Positions 25,680 to 34,733 of a stretch of 64,000 nt of DNA are shown piece by piece. Position 1 is the stretch's first letter, and each line of letters opens with the position of its first letter. The position numbers were made by a program, and so were the translations under genes. The stretch spans positions 1 to 64,000 of the forward strand of contig JANPGJ010000547.1 of NCBI GenBank assembly GCA_031423955.1, read 5' to 3'. The notes beneath the pieces are model-generated. The model ran no database searches and had not been told where the DNA came from. It was given only the letters and a program-made list of their open reading frames with translations. This DNA is from JAEUOS01 sp031423955. Lineage in GTDB: Bacteria; Pseudomonadota; Gammaproteobacteria; Burkholderiales; JAEUOS01.

Positions 25680-26354
25680 CTAGTCCAGGCTTCGCTGTCG
25701 GGGCGTGAGCAACCAGGCAGGCGCACACTGCATCGCCTTGCACGCTCGCCGCAGCGCCGCCATCGCGGCACGCGGCACATCCAGATCATCCTCATCCGGA
25801 TGCCAGGCATGCCCCGACTTATCCGCATACAGATCAGCCAGCGCCCATGCAGGCGCGAGCGCGCGCAGGCCGTAGGTCGCGATATTGCCTGGCGCGTTGG
25901 TATCTGCCGCCCCCACCCAGGCCACCTGCGCCTGCATGAATTGAAACCACGACACAGGGCGGGGAAACAGCGTGGCGCCATCAATCTGGACGTAGCTGCT
26001 GCGCGCTTCCACCGCCACGTGCAGGGTCGAGGGGATCTGCGTGGTCCAGCCGGCGCTATGCAATATCGATGCGCCGCACAGCGTGGCCGAGGGATACTTC
26101 ATCAACAGCGCTTTTACGCTGTGGGCGCTGTCGCCGTTGCGATCCACAACCCGGTTGAAGTAGATGCCGGCGCGCGGCCCCGCGCTCTCGATCATTTTTT
26201 TGCCTGCCCAGCGTGTCAGTGCGACTTTGGCGCTCGCGCGGCTCATGCCGGTGGCGCGCACCAGCGTATTGAGGGAGAACACCGGCGGCAAGTCCTTCAG
26301 CCGGTCGTAGCCGGAGACATAGGTGCCCCCTGCCTTGCGCGCGGCGCTGCTCAT
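25680..26354 (-). CDS. AbiEi-like antitoxin/regulator of a type IV toxin-antitoxin pair
   Basis: A 224-residue protein with an N-terminal winged-helix region (DLPPVFSLNTLVRATGMSRASAKVALTRWAGKKMI, residues about 20-55) followed by an AbiEi-type C-terminal domain (LLMKYPSATLCGASILHSAGWTTQIP). In known AbiE systems this protein represses its own operon and counteracts the nucleotidyltransferase toxin. It overlaps the toxin gene by 4 nt and is downstream of it, the reverse of the usual abiEi-abiEii order. Candidate DNA target: the palindrome at 27289-27304. Confidence 0.78.
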   Translation of the reverse strand: MSSAARKAGGTYVSGYDRLKDLPPVFSLNTLVRATGMSRASAKVALTRWAGKKMIESAGPRAGIYFNRVVDRNGDSAHSVKALLMKYPSATLCGASILHSAGWTTQIPSTLHVAVEARSSYVQIDGATLFPRPVSWFQFMQAQVAWVGAADTNAPGNIATYGLRALAPAWALADLYADKSGHAWHPDEDDLDVPRAAMAALRRACKAMQCAPAWLLTPRQRSLD

Positions 26355-27283
26355 GCGCGGTCTCCAGGCGGAACCGAATGCAGATCGGCGTTCGCTCTAT
26401 CGCCATGCTCGATATGGGCTGACACGTTTTCGATGGTGTGAAAAACATATTCAACGATCTGACGAATACCCTCCGGCTGCATGCCCGTCCAAAGTGACGC
26501 AGGCAGCCAGTTGCGGATGCCGGGGTCGGCGAGTTTCGTAAGTTGGCGCTTGTCCTGTTTCAGGAACAGCGCGAGCGCCTGCGCTGGCGGCAAATCCTGC
26601 AGCGGCGTGTAGGCGCTGATGTTGTGCAAGAACTGTTTGCACAATGGGTTCATCTTCAAATCGGCACTGGTCTGGGTGCCGATCCACCACAGATCGTAAA
26701 GATCGCGCCATTTCAAATAAGGGCGCGTGGCGAATGCGGTGAGTTTGTCGGCATAGGCGGTCTCCAGCGACGCCGCCGGTACCGGACTGTGTACCAGGGA
26801 GTAGAAATCGAGCGATGCGGGTTGCGCCCGCGGCGTGCGCATCTGGGTGGGATACTTCTTGAGGTAGGCCGGTTTGGTGCGCCAGAACTCGGCTTTGATT
26901 TTTGCCATGCCGATATAGCGTGGGTGCGAGACGGTAATCATGTAACTCGCCATGCGCTGCGCGTCTTTGGTCTTATCGGCAATGGCAATCATGAAATCCG
27001 GGTCAACGCGCCGCGCCATTTCCGACATGGTGGCGTGAATGGCATGCACGGCGGCATCCAGATTGCGCACGGCCCGCGACAGTAAAAAATCGAGGTCTTC
27101 GGAATGGCGCGACGAATTCCATGACAAACGCAAGGAGGTGCCGCCATGAAACGCCAGCTCGCCGGAAGCCCAGCGGGTCTGATTCATCAGCGCTTCGAGA
27201 TACAGAGCATGCGCCATCTGCGCCCACTCGGTGGCGAGGGCTGGTGTGAGCGATTGCCGTTTGGGTGTTTTCAACGAATTCAT
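26351..27283 (-). CDS. AbiEii-like nucleotidyltransferase toxin
   Basis: A 310-residue nucleotidyltransferase (DUF1814/AbiEii). The motif FHGGTSLRLSWNSSRHSEDLDF supplies the GG-S and D-x-D signature of the fold; later ADKLTAFATRPYLKWRDLYDLWWI matches the conserved K...R..RD.yDl block. AbiEii toxins arrest growth, by tRNA modification in characterised cases, and can block phage. ATG 27283 is chosen over an in-frame TTG at 27295 that falls in the upstream palindrome. First gene of a two-gene operon with the AbiEi-like protein. Confidence 0.85.
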   Translation of the reverse strand: MNSLKTPKRQSLTPALATEWAQMAHALYLEALMNQTRWASGELAFHGGTSLRLSWNSSRHSEDLDFLLSRAVRNLDAAVHAIHATMSEMARRVDPDFMIAIADKTKDAQRMASYMITVSHPRYIGMAKIKAEFWRTKPAYLKKYPTQMRTPRAQPASLDFYSLVHSPVPAASLETAYADKLTAFATRPYLKWRDLYDLWWIGTQTSADLKMNPLCKQFLHNISAYTPLQDLPPAQALALFLKQDKRQLTKLADPGIRNWLPASLWTGMQPEGIRQIVEYVFHTIENVSAHIEHGDRANADLHSVPPGDRA

Positions 27284-27288
27284 TTGGA

Positions 27289-27304
27289 TTAACAATGTTG
27301 TTAA
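27289..27304. promoter_or_regulatory. Palindromic operator candidate of the AbiE-like operon
   Basis: TTAACAA-TG-TTGTTAA is a perfect 7-bp inverted repeat 5 nt upstream of the toxin ATG, in an AT-rich patch with TATATT-like sequence further upstream. Position and symmetry fit autorepression by the AbiEi-like winged-helix protein. Confidence 0.5.
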
Positions 27305-27375
27305 CCTAAATATATTCTATCATTTGCATTCACAGCCGCGATTGGCTGGTTCCGATGATGCTCGAGGTCATTTAT

Positions 27376-27443
27376 CCGGGCCTTGCCAGGCTCTAGACCT
27401 GGCCCGGTTCAAGGCCGCGCCCGGGGAAGCTTTTGAAGCTTCC
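27376..27443. other. Intergenic hairpins between rsmE 3' end and the AbiE-like operon
   Basis: The 254-nt gap 27306-27559 holds no gene I can support. It has two foldable segments: CCAGG (27386-27390) with CCTGG (27398-27402), extended by CCGGG/CCCGG; and GGAAGCTT-TTG-AAGCTTCC (27425-27443, perfect 8-bp stem). They may stop transcription from rsmE, but no T-run follows. Confidence 0.4.
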
Positions 27444-27559
27444 GACGCCTGAGGCAGGACGCATTCCGGCGCAAGCAATACCCGGGTTTCAAACAGGCGG
27501 GCCGCCTGTGACGTCGAGGTCGCGAAACAGCGACGCTCTGCTCGCCCGGCGCGGGCGCC

Positions 27560-28297
27560 TCAAAAATCGCCCCAGCGCGCATGAATCGCCGCCAGCGCCG
27601 CCAGCGCCGCCGTTTCGGTGCGCATCACGCGCGGCCCCAGCAATATCGGCGCGAAGCCGGCGGCTTCAGCATGCGATTCTTCGGCATCAGACAAGCCGGC
27701 TTCGGGGCCGATCAACAGGGTAATCGGCGTGCCGGGCGTGGGCTCGGGCAGGCTGGAGAAGCGGGTGGCATGCACCGGTGAGAGCAGCAATTTCAGGCCT
27801 GGTTGCAGGCGCATCGCTGCCAGCCAGTGGTCGATTGCCACCACCGGTGCGATCGCCGGAATGCGGTTGCGGCCGCACTGCTCACAGGCTGATTGGGCTA
27901 TGGCGCGCCAGTGTTCCAGGCGCTTGGCGGCGCGCTCGGGGTTCAGGCGCAGCACCGAGCGGGACGCCGCTAGAGGCTGGATTGTGGTTGCCCCCAGCTC
28001 AACCGATTTTTCGACCACCCAGTCCATCTTGTCGCCGCCGGCCAAGCCTTGCGCGATGGTCACGGGGTAGGGTGCTTCGGTCTCGCGTTGATGGAATTCG
28101 AGGATGTGGACCGTGACCTGCGTTTTTGTCACGCTTGCGAGGCGGGCGCGAAATTCGCCGCCCAGGCCGTTGAGCAGGGTGACTTCGTCGCCGACGGTCA
28201 GCCGCAGCACATCGCGTGCGTGATGGGCCGGTTTGTCGGGCAGGCCGAGGGTTTGGCCGGCAGCGATCTCGCCTTGGCAAAACAGGCGCGGAATCAT
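27560..28297 (-). CDS. rsmE: 16S rRNA (uracil1498-N3)-methyltransferase
   Basis: SPOUT-class rRNA methyltransferase of 245 residues. The N-terminal PUA-like part starts MIPRLFCQGEIAAG and HHARDVLRLTVGDEVTLLNG; the C-terminal trefoil knot shows LLIGPEAGLSDAEE and ILLGPRVMRTETAALAALA. Start ATG 28297 overlaps the speD stop region by 4 nt; a longer upstream frame runs through speD and is rejected. Confidence 0.95.
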   Translation of the reverse strand: MIPRLFCQGEIAAGQTLGLPDKPAHHARDVLRLTVGDEVTLLNGLGGEFRARLASVTKTQVTVHILEFHQRETEAPYPVTIAQGLAGGDKMDWVVEKSVELGATTIQPLAASRSVLRLNPERAAKRLEHWRAIAQSACEQCGRNRIPAIAPVVAIDHWLAAMRLQPGLKLLLSPVHATRFSSLPEPTPGTPITLLIGPEAGLSDAEESHAEAAGFAPILLGPRVMRTETAALAALAAIHARWGDF

Positions 28298-28659
28298 CGA
28301 TCTTCCCCGCGCGCAACGCCTTGCAGCCGGCTGCGCGCCGGATCGAAGTAGACGAGCAAAACATCGCGCAACGCGCGCGCCTTGGCCGAATTGTCGGCAC
28401 CGAAGTTGCACACGTAGATGTCGAGGGTGACGCCCATCTTTTCCGGCCAGGTGTGTACCGCCATGTGCGATTCGGCCAGCAGCACCACGGCGGTGATGCC
28501 GGCGCTGCCCGGAAAGGTGTGAAACAGCTCACCCACCGGTGTCAGACCGGCCTTGCGCACCGCCTGCAGGCAGTGGTCGCGCAGGCCCGCCATGTCGGTC
28601 AGGTGCTCGAGCGGGCAGCGGCAATCGAACAGGTCGCCGGTCAGGTGCAGGCCCTGCAT
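28294..28659 (-). CDS. speD: S-adenosylmethionine decarboxylase proenzyme
   Basis: Small prokaryotic AdoMet decarboxylase (121 residues) that provides the aminopropyl donor for spermidine. The self-cleavage site is in LLAESHMAVHTWPEK, where Ser becomes the pyruvoyl group; GLHLTGDLFDC at the start and DIYVCNFG after the cleavage region are typical. It overlaps rsmE by 4 nt. It diverges from tkt across a 197-nt region. Confidence 0.92.
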   Translation of the reverse strand: MQGLHLTGDLFDCRCPLEHLTDMAGLRDHCLQAVRKAGLTPVGELFHTFPGSAGITAVVLLAESHMAVHTWPEKMGVTLDIYVCNFGADNSAKARALRDVLLVYFDPARSRLQGVARGEDR

Positions 28660-28745
28660 TTGGGGGGCTCGATTCCGCGGGGTGGTTGGGCGCCGGTGCG
28701 ATTCCGCGCTGTGGCAAACGGGGCTGATAGCATGGGATGACCGCG

Positions 28746-28751
28746 TATAAT
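28746..28751 (+). promoter_or_regulatory. Candidate -10 box for the tkt-gap-pgk-pyk transcript
   Basis: A perfect TATAAT stands out in GC-rich DNA about 105 nt upstream of the tkt ATG. The -35 region is poor (CTGATA at 28724-28729, 16-nt spacing), so strength is uncertain. Confidence 0.5.
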
Positions 28752-28856
28752 TATAAGTTCTCCGCCTGCCATGACTCCGCCGGCCGCAAGCATCGCGCGG
28801 GGAGGGGCGCGGAGTCCTGGCTGCAACGGCTCCACCACCCCTTTCAAGCCCGATCG

Positions 28857-30869
28857 ATGACTGCCCAAGCTTCACCTGCCACACTGGCAAACGCCATCCG
28901 CGCCCTTGCCATGGACGCCGTCCAGCAGGCCAATTCCGGCCATCCGGGCATGCCGATGGGCATGGCCGATATCGCCGTGGCCCTGTGGAACCGCCATTTG
29001 CGCCACAACCCGGCCAACCCGCACTGGGCCGACCGCGATCGTTTCGTGGTGTCCAATGGTCACGGTTCGATGTTGCTCTATGCTCTCCTGCACCTGACGG
29101 GCTACGACCTCCCCATCGAGGAACTGAAGAAGTTCCGCCAGTTGCACTCGAAAACGCCGGGCCATCCGGAATACGGCATGACGCCAGGCGTCGAGACCAC
29201 CACCGGACCGTTGGGCCAGGGGCTGACCAATGCGGTCGGCATGGCGTTGGCGGAAGAACTGATGGCGACCGCGTTCAACCGGCCGGGCCATACCATCGTC
29301 GATCATCACACCTACGTTTTCCTCGGCGACGGTTGCCTGATGGAGGGCATTTCGCACGAGGCCGCATCGCTGGCAGGCACCTGGGGTCTCTCCAGGCTGG
29401 TCGCGCTCTACGACGACAATGGCATTTCGATCGACGGCAAGACCGCCGGCTGGTTTACCGACGACACGCCGAAGCGCTTCGAGGCCTACGGCTGGAACGT
29501 GATTCCGCATGTCGACGGCCACGATGTCGAGGCAGTCGATGCCGCCATCAAGGCGGCCAAGGCACAGGACAAGCGCCCGACCCTGATCTGCTGCAAAACC
29601 GTGATCGGCCGTGGCGCGCCGACCCGCGCCGGGACTGCCAAGGCGCATGGCGAGGCGCTGGGCAAGGAAGAGGTCGCGGCCACCCGCGTGGCACTTGGCT
29701 GGCCTGATGAACCCTTCGTGATTCCCGCCGAGGTGTATGCCGGCTGGAATGCCCGCGAATGCGGCGGGCTGCTTGAAAAAGTCTGGAACGAAAAGTTCGC
29801 CGCCTATGCCGCCGCGCATCCCGACCTGGCCGCAGAGTTCCGGCGCCGCATGGCAGGTGACTTGCCTGCCAACTGGAATGCGACCGTTGCCGCGTTGATC
29901 GATGGTGCCAACACGAAGGCGGAAACCGTGGCCACCCGCAAGGCCTCGCAGGGGGCGATTTCCGGCATCGCGCCGGTGCTGCCTGAACTCATCGGCGGTT
30001 CGGCCGACCTGATGGGCAGCGTGTTTACCAACTGGCCTGGCAGCCAGGTGGTGGCGCGGGGCGCGGACGGCAAACTTGCCGGCAACATTGTCAATTTCGG
30101 CGTGCGTGAATTCGCCATGGCGGCGATCACCAACGGCATGAGCCTGCACGGCGGCTTCATTCCGGAGACCGGCACCTTCCTGACCTTCTCCGACTACTCG
30201 CGCAATGCCCTGCGCATGGCGTCGCTGATGAAGCTGCGCAATATCTTCGTCTTCACCCACGACTCCATCGGTGTGGGCGAAGACGGTCCGACCCACCAGC
30301 CGATCGAACACGTGTCGAGCCTGCGGCTGATTCCCGGCATGCATGTCTGGCGCCCTTGCGATACGGTTGAATCGGCCGTGGCGTGGACCCAGGCGGTGGC
30401 ACATCGCGACGGCCCGGCTTGCCTGATATTCACCCGCCAGAACTCGCAGTTCCAGGTGCGCTCAGCCGGCACCATCGCCAACATCGCGCGCGGCGGCTAC
30501 GTGCTGGCCGACGCCACGGCAAAGCCTGCCGCCATCATCATTGCCACCGGCTCCGAGGTCGAGCTTGCTGTCAAGGCACGCGAACTGCTCGCCGCCGGAG
30601 GCGTGCAGGTGCGCGTGGTGTCAATGCCTTGCACCCAGGTGTTCGACGCCCAGGACGCGGCTTACCGCGAATCGGTGTTGCCGCGCGGCGTGCCGCGCGT
30701 GGCCGTGGAGGCGGGCGTGACCGATTTCTGGTGGAAGTATGTGGGGCTTGAAGGCAGGGTGATCGGCATCGACCGCTTCGGCGAATCGGCGCCGTTCAAG
30801 GATTTGTACGCGTTCTTCGGCTTCACAACCGACAAGGTTGCCGCAGCCGTCAAGAGTGTTTTGAACTGA
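28857..30869 (+). CDS. tkt: Transketolase
   Basis: Thiamine diphosphate- and Mg-dependent enzyme transferring C2 units in the pentose phosphate pathway (and Calvin cycle where present). It has 670 residues. Marks: HPGMPMGMADI near the start, TPP motif GDGCLMEG...LYDDNGISIDG, and pyrimidine-domain block EDGPTHQPIEH. ATG 28857 is preferred; the upstream frame extension is not protein-like. It heads tkt-gap-pgk-pyk, a common betaproteobacterial order. Confidence 0.97.
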   Translation: MTAQASPATLANAIRALAMDAVQQANSGHPGMPMGMADIAVALWNRHLRHNPANPHWADRDRFVVSNGHGSMLLYALLHLTGYDLPIEELKKFRQLHSKTPGHPEYGMTPGVETTTGPLGQGLTNAVGMALAEELMATAFNRPGHTIVDHHTYVFLGDGCLMEGISHEAASLAGTWGLSRLVALYDDNGISIDGKTAGWFTDDTPKRFEAYGWNVIPHVDGHDVEAVDAAIKAAKAQDKRPTLICCKTVIGRGAPTRAGTAKAHGEALGKEEVAATRVALGWPDEPFVIPAEVYAGWNARECGGLLEKVWNEKFAAYAAAHPDLAAEFRRRMAGDLPANWNATVAALIDGANTKAETVATRKASQGAISGIAPVLPELIGGSADLMGSVFTNWPGSQVVARGADGKLAGNIVNFGVREFAMAAITNGMSLHGGFIPETGTFLTFSDYSRNALRMASLMKLRNIFVFTHDSIGVGEDGPTHQPIEHVSSLRLIPGMHVWRPCDTVESAVAWTQAVAHRDGPACLIFTRQNSQFQVRSAGTIANIARGGYVLADATAKPAAIIIATGSEVELAVKARELLAAGGVQVRVVSMPCTQVFDAQDAAYRESVLPRGVPRVAVEAGVTDFWWKYVGLEGRVIGIDRFGESAPFKDLYAFFGFTTDKVAAAVKSVLN

Positions 30870-30885
30870 GTGACAGGAGCTTGCA

Positions 30886-31884
30886 ATGACCATCAAGGTA
30901 GGGATCAACGGATTCGGCCGCATCGGCCGCATGGTGTTTCGCGCCGCGGCGCAGAACTTCAAGGACATCGAGGTGGTCGGCATCAACGACCTGCTCGAAC
31001 CCGACTATCTGGCCTACATGCTCAAGTACGATTCGGTGCACGGCCGCTTCAAGGGCGAGATCGCGGTTGACGGCAACACCCTGATCGTCGACGGCAAACG
31101 GATCCGCCTCACCGCCGTCAAGGACCCGTCCGAGCTCAAATGGAACGAGGTCGGCGCCGATGTCGTGCTGGAGTCGACCGGGCTCTTCCTCACCAAGGAG
31201 ACGGCGCAAAAGCACGTCGATGCGGGTGCGAAAAAGGTCATCATGTCGGCGCCGTCGAAAGATGACACGCCGATGTTCGTCTTCGGCGTCAATCACAAGA
31301 GCTATGCCGGGCAGGCCATCATTTCCAACGCCTCGTGCACCACCAATTGTCTGGCGCCGGTGGCCAAGGTGCTCAATGACAAGTGGGGCATCAAGCGCGG
31401 ATTGATGACCACGGTGCATGCCACCACTGCCACCCAAAAGACTGTCGACGGCCCCTCGAACAAGGACTGGCGCGGCGGTCGCGGCATCCTTGAGAACATC
31501 ATTCCATCGTCGACCGGCGCGGCCAAGGCGGTGGGCGTGGTGATCCCGGAGCTCAACAAGAAGCTCACCGGCATGTCGTTCCGGGTGCCGACCTCGGACG
31601 TGTCGGTGATCGATCTGACCGTCGAACTTCTGAAGCCGGCGAGTTACGCGGAAATCTGCGCCGAGATGAAGGCGCAAAGCCAGGGCGCGATGAAGGGGGT
31701 GCTTGGCTACACCGAGGACAAGGTGGTCGCCACCGATTTCCGCGGCGAGCCCTGCACGTCAGTGTTCGACGCCGAGGCCGGCATTGCGCTCGACAGCACC
31801 TTCGTCAAGGTGGTGTCCTGGTACGACAACGAATGGGGCTATAGCAACAAGTGCCTGGAAATGGTGCGTGTGGTCGCCAAGTGA
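30886..31884 (+). CDS. gap: Glyceraldehyde-3-phosphate dehydrogenase, type I
   Basis: A 332-residue glycolytic/gluconeogenic dehydrogenase. NAD-binding GINGFGRIGRMVFRA, catalytic Cys in SNASCTTNCLAPVAK, phosphate sites in SSTGAAKAVG and WYDNEWGYS. It starts 16 nt after tkt with AGGAG upstream of ATG 30886. Confidence 0.98.
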   Translation: MTIKVGINGFGRIGRMVFRAAAQNFKDIEVVGINDLLEPDYLAYMLKYDSVHGRFKGEIAVDGNTLIVDGKRIRLTAVKDPSELKWNEVGADVVLESTGLFLTKETAQKHVDAGAKKVIMSAPSKDDTPMFVFGVNHKSYAGQAIISNASCTTNCLAPVAKVLNDKWGIKRGLMTTVHATTATQKTVDGPSNKDWRGGRGILENIIPSSTGAAKAVGVVIPELNKKLTGMSFRVPTSDVSVIDLTVELLKPASYAEICAEMKAQSQGAMKGVLGYTEDKVVATDFRGEPCTSVFDAEAGIALDSTFVKVVSWYDNEWGYSNKCLEMVRVVAK

Positions 31885-31915
31885 TCCAGTTGTAACGCAC
31901 ATACCGGGCAAGCCG

Positions 31916-33097
31916 ATGAAATTCCTCCGCCTCGAAGATCTTGACCTACGGGCTAAGCGCGTGTTCATCCGCGCCGATCTCAACGTGCCGCAGGACGATG
32001 CCGGCAACATCACCGACGACACGCGCATTCGCGCCTCGCTTCCGGGCATCCGCATGGCCGTCCAGGCCGGCGCCGCGGTGATGGTGACCTCCCATCTGGG
32101 GCGCCCGACCGAGGGTGAGGTCAAGCCTGCCGATTCACTGGCGCCGATCGCCAGGCGCTTGGGCGAACTGCTGGGCCGCGATGTGCCGCTGAAAGCCGGC
32201 TGGGTCGATGGTGTCGCGGTGACGCCGGGGCAGGTGGTGCTGCTGGAGAATTGCCGCTGCAACAAGGGCGAGAAAAAGAACGATGATGCCCTGGCGCGAA
32301 AGATGGCCGCGCTTTGCGACATCTATGTCAACGACGCTTTCGGCACCGCGCACCGTGCCGAAGCCACCACCCACGGCATCGCCAAATACGCGGCCATCGC
32401 CTGCGCCGGCCCACTGATGGCGGCTGAACTCGATGCCTTGGGTGCGGCCCTGCTGGCGCCCAAGCGCCCCTTGCTGGCGATCGTCGCCGGGTCCAAGGTA
32501 TCGACCAAACTGACGATCCTGAAGGCGTTGGCGGAACGCGTCGATCACATGATCGTCGGTGGCGGCATCGCCAATACCTTCATGCTGGCCGAGGGCTTGC
32601 CGATCGGCAAGTCACTGGCCGAGGCCGAGATGGTCGATGAGGCGCGCGCGGTGATCGCGATGATGAAAGCGAAAAACGGCTCGGTGCCAATTCCGGTCGA
32701 TGTGGTGACCGGGCGCGCTTTTTCGGCAAGCGAACCGGCCGTCACCAAGGCGGCCACCGAGGTGGCGCCGGACGACATGATTTTCGATATCGGACCCAAG
32801 AGCGCAGAGGCGCTGTCCGGCCTGATCGCCAACGCCGGCACCATCGTATGGAACGGGCCGGTCGGCGTCTTCGAATTCGACCAGTTCGGTGGCGGCACGC
32901 GTGCGGTAGCCGAGGCGATTGGCGCATCGGCGGCATATTCGATCGCCGGCGGCGGCGACACGATTGCCGCGATCAACAAATACGGTGTCGCCGATAAAAT
33001 CAGCTACATCTCCACCGCTGGTGGCGCCTTCCTTGAATTTCTCGAAGGCAAGACTTTGCCCGCCGTTGACATACTGGTGCAACGCTTCAAAGCCTGA
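31916..33097 (+). CDS. pgk: Phosphoglycerate kinase
   Basis: A 393-residue kinase interconverting 1,3-bisphosphoglycerate and 3-phosphoglycerate with ATP formation. RVFIRADLNVPQD at the start, TSHLGRP, NDAFGTAHRAEAT, GSKVSTKLTILKAL and C-terminal SIAGGGDTIAAI are all in place. Start ATG 31916 lies 31 nt after gap. Confidence 0.98.
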   Translation: MKFLRLEDLDLRAKRVFIRADLNVPQDDAGNITDDTRIRASLPGIRMAVQAGAAVMVTSHLGRPTEGEVKPADSLAPIARRLGELLGRDVPLKAGWVDGVAVTPGQVVLLENCRCNKGEKKNDDALARKMAALCDIYVNDAFGTAHRAEATTHGIAKYAAIACAGPLMAAELDALGAALLAPKRPLLAIVAGSKVSTKLTILKALAERVDHMIVGGGIANTFMLAEGLPIGKSLAEAEMVDEARAVIAMMKAKNGSVPIPVDVVTGRAFSASEPAVTKAATEVAPDDMIFDIGPKSAEALSGLIANAGTIVWNGPVGVFEFDQFGGGTRAVAEAIGASAAYSIAGGGDTIAAINKYGVADKISYISTAGGAFLEFLEGKTLPAVDILVQRFKA

Positions 33098-33121
33098 ATC
33101 GCGATTGCAATCGAATACGAG

Positions 33122-33140
33122 GCGATTCGACGCGAATCGC
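33122..33140 (+). other. Stem-loop between pgk and pyk
   Basis: GCGATTCG (33122-33129) pairs with CGAATCGC (33133-33140) around a 3-nt loop, in the 110-nt gap after pgk. It could attenuate or process the polycistronic message; there is no long T-run. Confidence 0.4.
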
Positions 33141-33207
33141 GTTTCACAAATCCACGCGACCCACTCAACCGTTGGCGCTGCGTTCCACCGCCGCTAAAGG
33201 AAACCGC

Positions 33208-34638
33208 ATGTCCCGCTCCACCAAAATAGTTGCCACCTTGGGCCCTGCCTCAAGCAGTGTGGAGATGCTCGACAAGTTGATCGCCGCCGGCGTCGATGTG
33301 GTACGCCTTAATTTTTCGCATGGCACCGCCGCCGATCATATCGAGCGTGCGCGCGTGGTGCGCGAAGTCGCGGCCAGGCACAAGCGCGGCATCGCCATCC
33401 TCGCCGATCTGCAGGGTCCGAAAATCCGCGTCGGCAAATTCAAGGATGGCAAGGTCACGCTGGTCAATGGCGCTCCGTTCACGCTCGACGCCGACGCCGT
33501 TATCGGCGACGAAAAATCGGTCGGCATCGACTACAAGGAACTGCCGCAAGACGTCAAGCGCGGCGATGTGCTGTTGCTTGACGACGGCAAGATCGTGCTC
33601 ACGGTTGACAAAGTGCTGGGCAGTCGCGTCTCGACCACCGTCAAGGTGGGCGGCGTGCTGTCGAACAACAAGGGTATCAACAAGCAGGGCGGCGGCCTCA
33701 CCGCGCCGCCTTTGACCGCGAAGGACATCGAAGACATCAACACCGTGGTGGCGATCAAGGCCGACTACCTCGCCATCTCCTTTCCCAAGAGCGGCGCCGA
33801 CATGTACATGGCGCGCGAACTGATGCGCGCACGCGGTGGAAAATCATTGCTGATCGCCAAGATCGAACGTGCCGAGGCGATTCCTGCGCTCGAGGAAATC
33901 CTGAAAGCCTCGGACGGCATCATGGTCGCGCGCGGCGACCTCGCGGTCGAAGTCGGCGATGCCGCCGTGCCGGCCCTGCAGAAGCGCATGATCCGCATGG
34001 CGCGCGAGATGAACAAGCTCACCATCACCGCGACGCAGATGATGGAGTCGATGATCACCTCGCCAGTGCCAACCCGCGCCGAGGTGAGCGACTGCGCCAA
34101 CGCCGTGCTCGACGGCACCGACGCGGTGATGCTGTCGGCCGAATCGGCCTCGGGCCAGTTCCCGGTCGAGGCGGTCGAAGCGATGGTGCGCATTTGTATC
34201 GAGACCGATAAATCGATGGATGCCGACGTGCGGCTCGATCAGGAATTCATGAATCGCGTGTTCACGCGCATCGACCAGGCGATTGCCATGAGTGCGCTGT
34301 TCACCGCGCATCACCTGAAGGTCAAGGCGCTGGTCGCGCTCACGCAGTCGGGCTCCACCGCGCTCTGGATGAGCCGCCTCAACTCGGGCGTGCCGATCTA
34401 TGCGCTCACGCCTGACCCGGAGACCTACACCAAGCTCGCGCTGTTCCGCGACACGCGTACGTTCCTGATGCCGCAGCACAGCCACGACCGTGACAAGCTG
34501 CTGGCCGAGTCGGAAGCGCATCTGGTCAAAGCCGGCGTGGTTGAGGCGGGCGATCTCATCATCATCACCATTGGCGAGCCGATCGGCAAAACCGGCGGCA
34601 CCAATACGCTCAAGATCGTGCGGGTTGGCGAGACCTGA
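33208..34638 (+). CDS. pyk: Pyruvate kinase
   Basis: A 476-residue enzyme catalysing the last glycolytic step, PEP to pyruvate with ATP formation. TKIVATLGPASS at the start, LADLQGPKIRVG, catalytic-Lys block LLIAKIERAEA, MVARGDLAVEVG and the C-terminal regulatory domain are visible. ATG 33208 has AAAGG upstream. The next expected gene in this group is fba, but about 9.3 kb of accessory genes intervene. Confidence 0.98.
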   Translation: MSRSTKIVATLGPASSSVEMLDKLIAAGVDVVRLNFSHGTAADHIERARVVREVAARHKRGIAILADLQGPKIRVGKFKDGKVTLVNGAPFTLDADAVIGDEKSVGIDYKELPQDVKRGDVLLLDDGKIVLTVDKVLGSRVSTTVKVGGVLSNNKGINKQGGGLTAPPLTAKDIEDINTVVAIKADYLAISFPKSGADMYMARELMRARGGKSLLIAKIERAEAIPALEEILKASDGIMVARGDLAVEVGDAAVPALQKRMIRMAREMNKLTITATQMMESMITSPVPTRAEVSDCANAVLDGTDAVMLSAESASGQFPVEAVEAMVRICIETDKSMDADVRLDQEFMNRVFTRIDQAIAMSALFTAHHLKVKALVALTQSGSTALWMSRLNSGVPIYALTPDPETYTKLALFRDTRTFLMPQHSHDRDKLLAESEAHLVKAGVVEAGDLIIITIGEPIGKTGGTNTLKIVRVGET

Positions 34639-34733
34639 AACCGGTTCTGACCGCCGGACGCGTCGAGAGAGCCGCATCGAGCTAGCCTGAAACCCTTGGT
34701 GCAAGCGACTTCTGCAGAGGGGATGGTTGAAAA

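Noticed and set aside
28872..30404. 510-codon minus-strand frame opposite transketolase
   Set aside because: A shadow of tkt; no domain motif and no ribosome-binding site.
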